NCBI GenBank assembly: GCA_964398785.1 | Contig: CAYNNQ010000010.1 | Span: forward strand, 13,656 to 77,655 | Length of the DNA: 64,000 nt | Reading direction: 5' to 3' | Origin: CAYNNQ01 sp964398785 | GTDB taxonomy: Bacteria; Desulfobacterota; Desulfovibrionia; Desulfovibrionales; Desulfonatronovibrionaceae | Shown: positions 1 through 9,437 of the stretch, in pieces | How the letters are laid out: every line of letters begins with the position of its first letter | Numbering within the stretch: the first letter of the stretch is position 1 | Notes under the pieces: model-generated | Told to the model about the DNA's origin: nothing | The model's input: only the letters and a program-made list of their open reading frames with translations | Database searches by the model: none | Program-made: the position numbers and the translations under genes

Positions 1-206
1 AGATAAGGTTTGATCACCCATTCCTGTACGTTAAGACCATTCGCTCCCTTGCTGCGCATGGCCTGGACACTTATCATCTGGAAATTCTCCACCATATATA
101 CAAAGAAATAGGCACAGATAAATAAAAAAACAGCCAGGATTATATAGGCTAAAGGGGAACGAAAAAAAATCATCCTGTCCTTTTGGGCAACAGTCCACGT
201 CTGCAC
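1..206 (-). CDS. ABC-2 type permease, partial (GldF-like)
   Basis: This is the first 68 or so residues of an integral membrane permease whose remainder lies beyond the left edge of the window. It starts at a GTG (204-206) that overlaps the TAG stop of the upstream ATPase gene by one base (TAGTG). A strong GGAGG ribosome-binding site lies about 6-8 bases before it. The visible N-terminus has a cytoplasmic segment (VQTWTVAQKDRM), then a hydrophobic membrane helix around residues 20-38. This matches the permease partner of GldA/NosF-type ABC-2 exporters. Coupling to the ATPase supports one transporter complex. The substrate cannot be told. Confidence 0.8.
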   Translation of the reverse strand, partial: MQTWTVAQKDRMIFFRSPLAYIILAVFLFICAYFFVYMVENFQMISVQAMRSKGANGLNVQEWVIKPY

Positions 207-1141
207 TACTCTTCCTCCTTATAAACCAGGTTTATGAATGCAGTTTCCAAAGTGGGATTCTCCGGCACGAACTTAAACAGGTGACCGCCACTTTCAAAAA
301 CGGTTGCGGTCAATTTGGAACGAATATCCTCTCGGGCCTGACAATAAATGTCCATGTTTTGCTCCTGAGGATCCTCTTCCACCCTGAGCGAGTTTATTTC
401 AGGGATAGAATCGAATATCGTATAGATCTCCTCCTCGGTTTTACCCGGGAAAGAAGCCTCCATGCTGTACTTGCCTTCTCCGGCGCTTCCCACCAGGTCT
501 TCTAGACTATCGTTTGCAAGGATCCTCCCCTGATCAATTATTATCACCCGATCGCATATCAACTCCACTTCCGGAAGAATGTGGGTACTGAGCAAGACGG
601 TCTTTCTCTCTCCCAGCCTGCGGATAACTTCCCGAATTTCCCTGATTTGCCCCGGGTCCAGACCTATAGTCGGCTCATCCAGTATAAGCAGGTCCGGATC
701 CCCTAACATGGCCTGGGCGAGACCTACCCGTTGCCTATACCCCTTGGATAGCTTGCCTATTGTCTTGCCCTGTACTTCTTCCAAACCGCACTCCCGGCAA
801 ACCCTGTCAGCTTCCGAGACTACGGAGCCGATCCTTTTCACCCGAGACGCCCATTCAAGATATTCCCGCACCTTTAATTCTGGGTACACCGGAGCATTTT
901 CTGGAAGATACCCCAAGTTACTTCGAACATACATGGGATTTTGCCGAACATCCTCTCCCTGAAAGAGGACCTGCCCGGAAGAAGGTACAGTAAAACCGGT
1001 CATTATGCGAATAGCACTGGTCTTCCCCGCGCCGTTTGGGCCCAGGAATCCCAGCACCTCACCTTTGTTCAAATTAAATCCTACGTCACTCAGGACCTGA
1101 GTTCGACCATAATACAAATTCACCCCTTTTACTTCCAGCAT
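206..1141 (-). CDS. ABC-2 transporter ATP-binding protein (GldA/NosF type)
   Basis: This is the ATPase of a two-gene ABC exporter whose permease gene follows it directly. Counted from the chosen start, it shows Walker A GPNGAGKT at 34-41, the signature LSKGYRQR from 131, Walker B LLILDEP at 151-157 and an H-loop STH. About 100 C-terminal residues beyond the ATPase domain are typical of the GldA/NatA subfamily. A longer frame opens at 1192. The ATG at 1139-1141 is preferred because GGAG lies just upstream and MLEVKGVNLYYG is the usual N-terminus of this family. Length is 311 residues. Family membership is clear. The exported substrate is unknown. Confidence 0.9.
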   Translation of the reverse strand: MLEVKGVNLYYGRTQVLSDVGFNLNKGEVLGFLGPNGAGKTSAIRIMTGFTVPSSGQVLFQGEDVRQNPMYVRSNLGYLPENAPVYPELKVREYLEWASRVKRIGSVVSEADRVCRECGLEEVQGKTIGKLSKGYRQRVGLAQAMLGDPDLLILDEPTIGLDPGQIREIREVIRRLGERKTVLLSTHILPEVELICDRVIIIDQGRILANDSLEDLVGSAGEGKYSMEASFPGKTEEEIYTIFDSIPEINSLRVEEDPQEQNMDIYCQAREDIRSKLTATVFESGGHLFKFVPENPTLETAFINLVYKEEE

Positions 1142-1440
1142 ACTCAGCTCCTCAAAATTTTCACACTGAAGGCAAAAAATCACCAACCGCACAAACTAAA
1201 AAAACAACTCTACTGGCTTGAAAAATGCAAAAAACCATAGCCAAGCAAAAAGGCCTGGATTTCAACTTTGTTGCCGAAGAAAAGACTCAAGAGTCAGAGT
1301 TAAATGGAATGCCGGACAACAGCAGATAATTTTAAAATCGAAAAAACGATTGTCAAGGGAGGGAAGCAAAAAGTACAGACAAGCAATCCTCCACTGCGGA
1401 CAAAACAACTTTTTCCGCAGGGAGGCTGCAATGTCCGGAA
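1142..1440. other. Intergenic region without recognised genes
   Basis: This 299-base A+T-rich stretch lies between the ABC ATPase and the ferredoxin gene, both on the minus strand. It probably holds the promoter of the ABC operon. No RNA gene, convincing small open frame or clear terminator hairpin was found. Confidence 0.5.
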
Positions 1441-1743
1441 TCAGTTCGGTTGTTCCTTGTAGTCAATAGCTTGAGTGATCATCCGCCGCAGATCCATCAG
1501 ACTAAGGCCCGGTATATATATGGCCTCTTTGGGGCAAGTCCCCTGGCAAACACCACAGCCCTTGCATAGCTTGGGATAAACGAAAACGGCCCTGTGGCCG
1601 AGGCGATTCTTGTTCTCCCTGATTTCAAGGGCCTCTGTGGGGCAGATATCTACACACAAAGCGCACCCGTCACACTTGGTTCGGTCCACATGGGCCACCA
1701 AATGCTCTACATTGGGGAACTCATCATCATTTATGACAAACAT
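1441..1743 (-). CDS. 2x[4Fe-4S] ferredoxin-type protein
   Basis: This is a 100-residue electron carrier with two classic cluster-binding motifs: CDGCALCVDIC (Cys 24, 27, 30, 34) and CKGCGVCQGTC (Cys 60, 63, 66, 70). Each is followed by the expected proline. There is no signal peptide, so it is cytoplasmic. About 20 residues precede the first motif, and a 30-residue tail (LMDLRRMITQAI) follows the second. The tail resembles ferredoxin-like subunits that dock on larger oxidoreductases, but no partner enzyme is adjacent. It is transcribed away from the tRNA thiolase gene across a 152-base gap. Confidence 0.85.
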   Translation of the reverse strand: MFVINDDEFPNVEHLVAHVDRTKCDGCALCVDICPTEALEIRENKNRLGHRAVFVYPKLCKGCGVCQGTCPKEAIYIPGLSLMDLRRMITQAIDYKEQPN

Positions 1744-1895
1744 ATCCTACTCCATTTCCCATTTGACCGCAAAGAAAACCCCTATTATTCGGGATTCTCC
1801 TAGGGCGCAGATCATAAACAACCTCGTACATCAAATCCCCGCCCTCCCGTATTTAAAATTTAACAAATCGCCGAAGAAAAACAAAGAGTAAATAC

Positions 1896-2633
1896 ATGGG
1901 AAAGAAAAAACTCTCCTACGCCCAGAAAAATTGCATCTCCGCGGCCGGAAAATTTATCCAAAAAACAAATATGCTTTGGCCTGGAGCCCGGGTAGGCATT
2001 GCAGTCTCCGGCGGAGTAGACAGCTGGACCATGCTCAAGGTTCTCCTGGAAAGGAGAAAGACATTGCCTTTTTTCTTTGAAGTCATGATCTTGCATATAA
2101 ATCCCGGTTTCGCACCCCAAAACCATCTCCCTCTTGTACACTGGCTCAAAAACACCCCAGTCCCGGCCCATATCGAAAACACGACTATAGGCCTCTCGGC
2201 CCACTCTTCAGCCAACCAGAAGAAGTCTCCGTGTTTCCTGTGTTCCTGGAACAGAAGGAAGCGGTTATTTGAGTTATGTGGACGTTATAACCTCACTCAC
2301 CTAGCACTTGGACACAACAAGGAGGATCTAGTGGAAACCTTTTTCCTGAACATGCTACAAACAGGAAAAATCCAGGGGTTAAAGGCCAATGAATCTTTTT
2401 TTTCCGGTAAATTGCAACTCATACGCCCCATGCTCTTTGTGGAAAAAGAAAAGATTACCAGCGCAGCCAAGAAATGGGGACTCCCCACCTGGAACAATCC
2501 CTGTCCTTCAGCGGAAAAAAGCAAAAGGAAAAAGATGCTAAATAAACTGGACGAACTTGCCGATGGAGATAAAATGATAAAGAAAAACATTTTCAATGCA
2601 ATTATGAGGTGGCAGCTTGACTTGGATTCATAG
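1896..2633 (+). CDS. TtcA-like tRNA 2-thiolation ATPase (PP-loop family)
   Basis: This protein belongs to the N-type PP-loop ATPases, which adenylate a tRNA base before sulfur insertion. The PP-loop SGGVDS is at residues 38-43. A CFLC motif (Cys 113 and 116) lies where TtcA-family enzymes carry the cysteines that hold an iron-sulfur cluster. LALGHNKED follows at about 136-144, and a further cysteine (NPCPS) lies near residue 205. At 245 residues it is shorter than E. coli TtcA. The TtcA/TtuA-like group is clear, but cytidine-32 thiolation is only the most likely reaction. The ferredoxin gene just upstream on the other strand could be functionally linked, but that is only a guess. Confidence 0.8.
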   Translation: MGKKKLSYAQKNCISAAGKFIQKTNMLWPGARVGIAVSGGVDSWTMLKVLLERRKTLPFFFEVMILHINPGFAPQNHLPLVHWLKNTPVPAHIENTTIGLSAHSSANQKKSPCFLCSWNRRKRLFELCGRYNLTHLALGHNKEDLVETFFLNMLQTGKIQGLKANESFFSGKLQLIRPMLFVEKEKITSAAKKWGLPTWNNPCPSAEKSKRKKMLNKLDELADGDKMIKKNIFNAIMRWQLDLDS

Positions 2634-2777
2634 TTAATTTAATGGAAAAAGCTGGATTCTGCAAAAAAGCAAAATTGTTCAGGATCTTTTGGCCGCTGGT
2701 TTTCTAGATCATCTGATCAATAATATGGCTATCAGCCCGGGCCTTAAATTTAAGGGGTAATTGAAGATAACCACCTA

Positions 2778-2962
2778 GTTCTTATCCGGAAATTTAAAAA
2801 TTTCCGGGTTTAGGAATATCACGTTTCCAATTCGGAAAGGAGATTTTTTCCTGTTTAACAAGGAAATTAAGTAATTAGGAGCGAGCGTATCTCAGTACGT
2901 GAGCGAATAATTACGAAAATTGACGCCGTTAAAATGGAACGGGGCCATTTCCGGATGGAAAC
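2778..2962 (+). repeat. Family A MITE-like element, copy 1
   Basis: This 185-bp copy is flanked by TA on both sides (2776-2777 and 2963-2964). The ends are imperfect inverted repeats: GTTCTTATCCGGAAAT at the left, and ATTTCCGGATGGAAAC at the right, whose complement agrees at 13 of 16 positions. Inside are small hairpins such as CCGGAAATT/AATTTCCGG. It occupies most of the gap between the TtcA-like gene and the M23 peptidase gene. A TTG inside it opens a frame that runs into the peptidase gene. Confidence 0.85.
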
Positions 2963-2991
2963 TACCTATAAATTCGAGAAAAAAGGTAACT

Positions 2992-3897
2992 ATGATCGGT
3001 AAAAAGTATCAAGTACTCGTGTTCAGGGAGAAGCAGGGGTGCTGCCGCAAATTTTATATTCGCAGCTGGACACCTGTTCTGACTGTTTTGCTGATAATTG
3101 GTCTATTGGGTACCAGTATTTATTTTGGGAGCTATTACAAGCACTACAAACATGTGGCCAAGCAATTACAAACCGCACAAAAGACGGTAAAAAAGCAAAA
3201 AGTCCAGCTGATCTCCTTATCCAAAAAAATAAACACCTTGGGAGAAGACCTGAACAAAGTAAAAAAACTGGACTCCAAGCTAAGGGTTATGGCCAACTTG
3301 GATTCGGGACAAAACTTTGAGTTTTCCTCTCTCGGAGGACCGGAGATAGACAAGATGTCCGCCGCCTTTCTTTCCAAGCACCGTCAGGAGCTTGTAGCGC
3401 GAAAGATGCACAATTTTCTGGATGAGTTGAGTACTGACGCCAAGCTGGAAGAGATGCGCCAGCAGGAACTGCTGCAACATTTCAAGGACAAAAAACAAGT
3501 CTTGGCTTCAACCCCTTCCATCTGGCCAACCAAGGGATGGGTCTCCTCGGATTTCGGCTACCGGACATCACCTTTCACCGGACGCCGGGAATTCCATAAG
3601 GGCCTGGATATAAGCGGTGCTGTCGGCACCCCGATTTATGCTCCCGCTGATGCACAAGTTGTTTTCTGCGGCAAGGACGGCGGGTACGGTATTTGCGTGG
3701 TCCTCAACCACGGCCATGGCCTTAAGACCCGCTACGGCCATTTGAAACGCTACAGCGTGGACCCGGGACAAGAGGTGGAAAGAGGCCAACTGATAGGTTA
3801 CGTTGGCAATACAGGACGCAGCACCGGACCTCATCTGCACTATGAAGTACGCAACAACGGAGTACCCGTTAACCCCGACAGGTATATCCTGAATTAG
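2992..3897 (+). CDS. M23 family metallopeptidase, membrane-anchored
   Basis: This is a LytM/NlpD-type peptidase of 301 residues that should cut peptide cross-links in peptidoglycan, on the outer face of the inner membrane. One transmembrane helix lies at about 29-46. A coiled coil follows (about 50-115), and the C-terminal M23 domain is at about 180-301. The zinc ligands are visible: H202 and D206 in HKGLD, and the HLH motif at 281-283. H250 (YGHL) is also conserved. The start at 2992 is chosen because AAGG precedes it. An earlier in-frame TTG lies inside repeat copy 1 and would add 24 unrelated residues. The active-site set is complete, so it is probably a true hydrolase and not a degenerate activator. 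Confidence 0.9.
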   Translation: MIGKKYQVLVFREKQGCCRKFYIRSWTPVLTVLLIIGLLGTSIYFGSYYKHYKHVAKQLQTAQKTVKKQKVQLISLSKKINTLGEDLNKVKKLDSKLRVMANLDSGQNFEFSSLGGPEIDKMSAAFLSKHRQELVARKMHNFLDELSTDAKLEEMRQQELLQHFKDKKQVLASTPSIWPTKGWVSSDFGYRTSPFTGRREFHKGLDISGAVGTPIYAPADAQVVFCGKDGGYGICVVLNHGHGLKTRYGHLKRYSVDPGQEVERGQLIGYVGNTGRSTGPHLHYEVRNNGVPVNPDRYILN

Positions 3898-4027
3898 GGG
3901 GTTACCCCCGCGCAGAGGAATTTATAAACACCCCCGCCGGGGATATTTGAGATCGGCCCGGGGAAACATATATCCGGCCATTCTAAGACCAGAGAATCGG
4001 GTCCTGCGGATGGTAATTAAAGTAAGG

Positions 4028-4049
4028 CCCGGTTTTAAAACCGGGTTTT
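4028..4049 (+). terminator. Rho-independent terminator after the M23 gene
   Basis: The perfect palindrome CCCGGTTTTAAAACCGGG is followed by TTTT. It lies about 130 bases past the peptidase stop and separates that gene from the flagellar operon. The rest of 3898-4146 shows no gene. Confidence 0.7.
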
Positions 4050-4146
4050 GCAGTCAATGAGACCGCGTTGGATTCCAAGCCTGTCTGCCTTCCCCTTTCC
4101 GCACCTATTGCCCTTTTTGCCCTACGAAGGACAAAGACCTAAGCTA

Positions 4147-4331
4147 GTTCTTATCCGGAAATTCAAAAATTTCCGGGTTTAGAAATATTACGTTTTTAAT
4201 TCGGTAAGGAGATTTCTTTCTGTTTAACAAGGAAATTAAGTAGTTAGGAGCGAGCGTATCCTAATACGTGATCGAATAATTACCAAAATTGACGCCGTTA
4301 AAATGGAAAAGGTCCATTTCCGGGTGGAAAC
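4147..4331 (+). repeat. Family A MITE-like element, copy 2
   Basis: This 185-bp copy has TA on both sides (4145-4146 and 4332-4333). It lies immediately upstream of fliR, ending 42 bases before its start codon, so any fliR promoter in this gap lies in or next to the element. It is in the same orientation as the other copies. Confidence 0.85.
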
Positions 4332-4373
4332 TAGGCTAGAAAAAAATGGTCCATATTTTGCTCAGGCGATAAT

Positions 4374-5153
4374 ATGGACCTTTTTAACATCAATCCACAG
4401 ACCATACTCAGTTTCCTCCTGACCTTTTTCCGTATAAGCATTATTTTGTTTTTGCTCCCTTTTTTCGGGGGGAACTCCCTGCCCAAGACTTTAAAGGTAG
4501 CTTTGTGCCTTGTTTTGAGTATAGGGGTGTGGCCCAGTCTGTCCTTTGACGCTCAATTCTACCCCCACCACCCTCTGGATACCGCGCTTATGCTCCTGGG
4601 AGAACTCCTTTTGGGGCTTATACTGGGATTAGTGGTCAATCTCATGTTTGCGGGCATTCAAACCGGGGGACAAATCATAGGCTTCCAAATGGGGTTCGCC
4701 ATGATCAATATCATGGATCCTATAACCGGAGTGTCCGCCGGCATCACTGCCCATTTTTTATATATGACCTCTTTGCTTATATTCCTCTCCCTAAATGGCC
4801 ATCTATTCCTTATCTCCGGAATAGCCCAGACTTTTGAACTGGTCCCTCCAGGCGGATTGCTTGTAAGTCCTCAGCTTGTGGACAAGATTTTTACCTTTTC
4901 CGCACAGATGTTCATTCTGGCTGTGAAAATTGCTGCACCGGTCATGGCCACGGTAATACTGGTGGATATAGCCCTGGCCCTGGTAGCCCGCGCCGCCCCC
5001 CAAATGAATGTCCTTTTTGTCGGTTTGCCTTTACGTATTATAGTAGGGTTCATATTTTTAAGTATGATATTCAAATTAATGACAGTTTATATGACCGACT
5101 TCGTAGGCAAGATGGAGACCATGTTCTGGCAAGTTTTGCAGGCCGCCAGCTGA
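4374..5153 (+). CDS. fliR: Flagellar biosynthesis protein FliR
   Basis: This is a 259-residue polytopic membrane protein of the flagellar type III export gate (FliPQR complex, which initiates the export channel). It has about six hydrophobic segments and the family-typical N-terminus (FFRISIILFLLPFFGG). The conserved block GFQMGFAMINIMDP appears around residues 104-117. Length matches the family (about 255-265). It is the first gene of a tightly packed flagellar operon, with flhB 20 bases downstream. Gene order confirms FliR over the virulence homologue SctT. Confidence 0.95.
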   Translation: MDLFNINPQTILSFLLTFFRISIILFLLPFFGGNSLPKTLKVALCLVLSIGVWPSLSFDAQFYPHHPLDTALMLLGELLLGLILGLVVNLMFAGIQTGGQIIGFQMGFAMINIMDPITGVSAGITAHFLYMTSLLIFLSLNGHLFLISGIAQTFELVPPGGLLVSPQLVDKIFTFSAQMFILAVKIAAPVMATVILVDIALALVARAAPQMNVLFVGLPLRIIVGFIFLSMIFKLMTVYMTDFVGKMETMFWQVLQAAS

Positions 5154-5173
5154 ACATAGGGACAGTTTGAACC

Positions 5174-6238
5174 ATGCCCCAGAGCGATCCAAGTAGAACA
5201 GAAGAGGCCACCCCAAAACAAAGGGATAAAGCGCGGGAGGAAGGCAATGTCCCTCGAAGCGAGGAAGTACCCAAGGCGGTGGGTGTTATCACCGCTTTGT
5301 TTATAATCCGAGTTCTCTTCCCTTATATAAGCGACAAGATACTGGGGATATTTACTTACTTCTTGGATAAAAATCTTTTGATTGAACTTACCCCGGAAAA
5401 TGTAGTGGCCTTGTTCAACTTTGGCTTAAGAGAACTTTCTTTCACCATCCTCCCTATTATGCTCTTCATCTTTGCGGTCATTCTCGCCTGTCAAAGAATT
5501 CAGGTCGGACACTTGTGGACCCTAAAACCCATGCAGCCCCAAATATCCCAGTTTAATCCCATTAACGGACTTATGAACATATTGAGTTTCGATTCTGCAG
5601 TAAGTCTTGTGCGCAGCGTTCTCCAAGCCGCTGTAATAGCCATTGCTCCATATATCGTGATCAAATCAGAGATGCACAACTTGCTTCCCCTTTTCCATCA
5701 AAGCATCGAGGGCATTGTCATATTTATCCTGGAAGTCAGCTTTAAGACCTTTCTCTATGCCCTTTTACCCATGATAATCATATCTATAATAGATTTGGCC
5801 TACCAGCGCTGGGATTATGAAGAACAACTAAAAATGACCCCGGATGAAGTGGAAGACGAACAGAAACAAGCCGAAGGCGATCCGGATGTGAAAAAAGAAC
5901 AAAGAGAAAAAATGTCTTCCACTAGCAAACAGCGGATGATGAACGACGTGCCCCAGGCGGACGTGGTGGTCACCAACCCTACGCACATTGCTGTAGCTCT
6001 TAAATACGACCCGGAAAAGGCACCGGCCCCACTTGTACTAGCCAAAGGCGCGGACTACCTCGCAGAAAAGATTCGGGAAATAGCCAGGGAAAACGATGTA
6101 CCTATCCGGCAAGACAAGCCATTGGCACAGGCTTTGTATAAAAGTGTGGAAGTTGGTGAGGCAATCCCGGAAGAAATGTACCGAGCAGTCGCCGCCATAC
6201 TGGCAGAACTCTATAAATACAAGAAACAGCCCGGCTAA
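5174..6238 (+). CDS. flhB: Flagellar export switch protein FlhB
   Basis: This is the FlhB component of the flagellar type III export apparatus, which switches substrate class from rod/hook to filament. Its 354 residues begin with the typical SDPSRTEEATPKQRDKAREE segment and four membrane helices follow. The cytoplasmic domain carries the self-cleavage motif NPTH at 268-271, inside VVVTNPTHIAVAL. The autocatalytic asparagine and proline are both intact. It sits between fliR and flhA, as in many bacteria. A GGGAC sequence about 10 bases upstream is the likely ribosome-binding site. Confidence 0.96.
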   Translation: MPQSDPSRTEEATPKQRDKAREEGNVPRSEEVPKAVGVITALFIIRVLFPYISDKILGIFTYFLDKNLLIELTPENVVALFNFGLRELSFTILPIMLFIFAVILACQRIQVGHLWTLKPMQPQISQFNPINGLMNILSFDSAVSLVRSVLQAAVIAIAPYIVIKSEMHNLLPLFHQSIEGIVIFILEVSFKTFLYALLPMIIISIIDLAYQRWDYEEQLKMTPDEVEDEQKQAEGDPDVKKEQREKMSSTSKQRMMNDVPQADVVVTNPTHIAVALKYDPEKAPAPLVLAKGADYLAEKIREIARENDVPIRQDKPLAQALYKSVEVGEAIPEEMYRAVAAILAELYKYKKQPG

Positions 6239-6262
6239 AAACCAAGCAGGGACGTCAATTTT

Positions 6263-8371
6263 ATGGCAGAGAAACAATCGGCAATAGTGAATCTAGACTA
6301 TTCTCGCTTCTCCAAGCAGGGAGATATCCTGCTAGGCGGAGGGGTGATCGTCATATTGTTCGTAATGCTCATCCCCCTCCCGACGATATTTTTAGATTTG
6401 ATGCTCGCCTTCAGCATTTCTTTTTCCCTGGTCATATTGCTGACCACAATGTTTATGAGCTCTCCACTGGAATTTTCTATATTTCCTTCCATACTCCTGG
6501 TAACAACCCTGAACCGGCTGGCCCTTAACGTCGCCTCCACTCGCCTCATACTCCTGCACGGCGACCGGGGTACAGATGCGGCGGGCAATGTGATCGAGGC
6601 CTTCGGACAATTTGTTGTCGGGGGCAATTTTGTCATAGGGATTATCATCTTCCTCATCTTATTTGCCTTGAATAAAATGGTCATAACCAAGGGCACCACC
6701 CGCATAGCAGAAGTGGCTGCCAGATTTGTCCTGGATGCCATGCCCGGTAAACAAATGTCCATCGAGGCGGATCTAAATGCCGGTTTGATCAACGAGCAGC
6801 AGGCAAAGGATCAGCGGGATGCCATACGCAAAGAAGCCGATTTTTACGGGGCCATGGACGGTGCGGGTAAATTCGTGGAAGGTGATGTCACAGCCGGCAT
6901 CCTAATTACGGTTATAAATATTGTGGGCGGGCTGTTCATTGGCCTAGTCCAGAAGAATATGGGCTGGATGGAGGCTGCCCAAACCTATACCCTGCTCACA
7001 ATAGGCGACGGATTGGTTTCCACTATACCCTCGCTCATAGTCTCCACCTCCGCAGGCATGATTGTCAGTCGGGCGGCCGCGGAAGCCCAGATGGGCGAGG
7101 AACTCATCGGACAGCTGACCTTCCATCCCCGCGCCCTGCGGCTGGTTTCCGGCGTGCTCATCCTGTTCGCGTTGGTACCGGGCATGCCCACCATAGCCTT
7201 CGGGATACTTTCAGTTATAATATTCATAATATCCATAATGTCCGCTCGCAACCGGGCCATGCTAGAAAAAAAGGAAGAGGAAAAGACCCAGCAGACCGAA
7301 GAAAAAACAGCCGATTCCCCAGAAGAAGTACAAAGTCTTCTCCCCCTGGATATGCTGGAACTAGAAGTAGGCTACGGACTTATCCCGCTTGTGGATGAAG
7401 AACAAAACGGCAATCTCCTTTCCCGCATAAAATCCATACGCCGGCAATTCGCACTGGATATGGGTGTAGTTATTCCCTCCCTGCATCTGCGGGATAATCT
7501 TCAGCTCAAGCCGGGCGAGTATGCGGTACGCATAAAAGGGAACGAAGTGGCCAGGTCAGAGATAATGATTGATCACTATCTAGCCATGGACCCGGGGAAC
7601 GCCAAACACAGGATAAAAGGCATAGAAACACTCGAGCCGGCCTTTAACCTGCCGGCCCTGTGGATCCCCAAAGAACGCAAGGAAGAAGCCACTATGGCCG
7701 GATACACGGTGGTCGACCCCTCCACGGTGGTAGCCACACATCTAACCGAGGTATTCAAGCACAATCTGCATGAATTCCTGGGCAGGCAGGAAGCTCAAAG
7801 TCTATTGGACAATCTTTCCCAGCGTGCTCCCAAGGCTGTCGAGGACCTCACTCCCAACATACTCAACCTGGGTACTATCCAGAAGGTCCTGCAGAACCTG
7901 GTCCGCGAAAGGGTATCTATCCGGGATCTGCTGAGCATTGTGGAACACCTTGCAGATTTCGGAACGCAGACCAAGGATGCGGAACAGCTGACTGAACTGG
8001 TGCGGCAGAAAATGAGCCGGGCGGTAACCAACCCCTACTTGTCAGAAAACGGGGTCCTGCCCATCATAACATTTGACGAACAACTGGAAAAAACTGTCCA
8101 GGATAGTATTCGCCAGAACGATCAAGGAAACTTCATGGCCATGGAGCCGGCAAAAGCACAAAAAATAATCCAGGCTCTGAATCAATTCATGGAGAAAAAT
8201 ACAATCACAGACGGGCAACCGGTGCTGCTCACTTCCCCTCTGGTACGGCCTCACTTGGCTCAACTCATCCAGAGATTCATCCCCAATCTGCCGGTTATAT
8301 CCCAGGCGGAAATACCCCCGGATATCAAGCTGGAATCGGCTAAAGTCTTGAGGGAAAGTGATGCGAGTTAA
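6263..8371 (+). CDS. flhA: Flagellar export protein FlhA
   Basis: This is the large export-gate subunit (702 residues), which binds chaperone-substrate complexes and conducts protons. The N-terminal half holds about eight membrane helices. The FHIPEP-family signature lies around 145-210 and includes ARFVLDAMPGKQMSI and ADFYGAMDGAGKFVEGD. A charged linker (about 333-355) leads to the four-part cytoplasmic domain, ending about residue 695. Length is normal. The stop overlaps the start of flhF by 11 bases, so the two are translationally coupled. Confidence 0.97.
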   Translation: MAEKQSAIVNLDYSRFSKQGDILLGGGVIVILFVMLIPLPTIFLDLMLAFSISFSLVILLTTMFMSSPLEFSIFPSILLVTTLNRLALNVASTRLILLHGDRGTDAAGNVIEAFGQFVVGGNFVIGIIIFLILFALNKMVITKGTTRIAEVAARFVLDAMPGKQMSIEADLNAGLINEQQAKDQRDAIRKEADFYGAMDGAGKFVEGDVTAGILITVINIVGGLFIGLVQKNMGWMEAAQTYTLLTIGDGLVSTIPSLIVSTSAGMIVSRAAAEAQMGEELIGQLTFHPRALRLVSGVLILFALVPGMPTIAFGILSVIIFIISIMSARNRAMLEKKEEEKTQQTEEKTADSPEEVQSLLPLDMLELEVGYGLIPLVDEEQNGNLLSRIKSIRRQFALDMGVVIPSLHLRDNLQLKPGEYAVRIKGNEVARSEIMIDHYLAMDPGNAKHRIKGIETLEPAFNLPALWIPKERKEEATMAGYTVVDPSTVVATHLTEVFKHNLHEFLGRQEAQSLLDNLSQRAPKAVEDLTPNILNLGTIQKVLQNLVRERVSIRDLLSIVEHLADFGTQTKDAEQLTELVRQKMSRAVTNPYLSENGVLPIITFDEQLEKTVQDSIRQNDQGNFMAMEPAKAQKIIQALNQFMEKNTITDGQPVLLTSPLVRPHLAQLIQRFIPNLPVISQAEIPPDIKLESAKVLRESDAS

Positions 8372-9437
8372 GACTTTTACCGGACGTACGCTACCGGAGG
8401 TAATGAGCCGCATTAAGTCCGAACTCGGCCCCCAAGCGGCCATATTGAGTACCGACCATCGCAAGGAGGGCAACTCCACTATCTGCGAGGTAGTGGCCGG
8501 CCTGGATAAACCGGAGGAAGATAACGCCAACGGAGCCGGAGAAGCCTCCCTTAACAACTCCCAAACGGATCTGGAATGGCGTTCGGAATGGGAACTTTTC
8601 AAAAAGAGTGTCTTTGACCTAATCCGCCCCGGCCTGGACAAGTCGGAGCTCACTCCCCGTCAGTCCCTGGCCCTGGAGCACTTGGAAAAGGAGGGGGTGG
8701 CACCGGAACTGCTCATGCAAGTATGGCAAACCCTTCGAAAGAGGAACAGAGCAACACTGGGAGTACTGGGGGAATTCGTCTCTACGGGCGGATTGAATCC
8801 GGAAAAATTGCCCCAGCACAGAGTAAGCGGCTTCTGCGGGCCCAACGGAGTAGGCAAGACCACTTCCCTGGTCCGTTACGCCCTGGAATGCAAACGCAGA
8901 CACAAGGACATCTCTATATGTTTGGCCAATGCGGATGGGGTACACGCCGGGGGACGTCTTTTCCTCAAACACTATTGTGATCTCTCCGGATTCGCCTACG
9001 AGGAGATTACCTCTCCGGGCCTTTGGGCCAACCTCCAAAAGCTGCGTAAACGCCACGACCTGGTTTTGGTGGATCTGCCCGGCCTGACCCCGGACTACAC
9101 TCTACAAAACTGGCTACAAGAAAGAGGAGGCCCATTGCGGGAAATGGATTTGCATCTGGTCCTCAGTCCTATATACGCGGAAATTAACATGCAGAGCTAT
9201 CTAAACAAATATATACATCCCATCGTAAAAAGCATCGTCTGGACTAAAGTAGATGAAGCATGTATTTTCGGAGGGATACTAAACACGGCTTGGAAAACCG
9301 GGCTGCCTATATCCGGTTTCGGTTATGGCACCGGCATTCGGGATAACTCCTTGCAGATAACCAAAAAAGACCTTTGGCAACTGATTTTCAAACACAAAAT
9401 GCCTCCTGGCAAAAATAACGGAAAGACCCATGAGTAA
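8361..9437 (+). CDS. flhF: SRP-type GTPase FlhF
   Basis: FlhF is a signal-recognition-particle-like GTPase that places polar flagella and recruits early basal-body parts. This protein has 358 residues with a basic N-terminus (RVKTFTGRTLPEVMSRIK) and a variable linker. The NG domain carries its P-loop GPNGVGKT at 160-167, and a DLPGL motif follows. The ATG at 8361 is chosen over a GTG three bases earlier because GAGGG sits six bases before it. It overlaps flhA upstream and flhG downstream (8 bases). Pairing with flhG implies polar flagellation of controlled number. Confidence 0.93.
   Translation: MRVKTFTGRTLPEVMSRIKSELGPQAAILSTDHRKEGNSTICEVVAGLDKPEEDNANGAGEASLNNSQTDLEWRSEWELFKKSVFDLIRPGLDKSELTPRQSLALEHLEKEGVAPELLMQVWQTLRKRNRATLGVLGEFVSTGGLNPEKLPQHRVSGFCGPNGVGKTTSLVRYALECKRRHKDISICLANADGVHAGGRLFLKHYCDLSGFAYEEITSPGLWANLQKLRKRHDLVLVDLPGLTPDYTLQNWLQERGGPLREMDLHLVLSPIYAEINMQSYLNKYIHPIVKSIVWTKVDEACIFGGILNTAWKTGLPISGFGYGTGIRDNSLQITKKDLWQLIFKHKMPPGKNNGKTHE

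Noticed and set aside
1860..2215. Minus-strand frames opposite the TtcA-like gene and similar long antisense frames elsewhere (for example 8042-8653 and 36857-37297)
   Set aside because: They lie opposite genes with clear motifs, show no domains and have composition expected of shadow frames.
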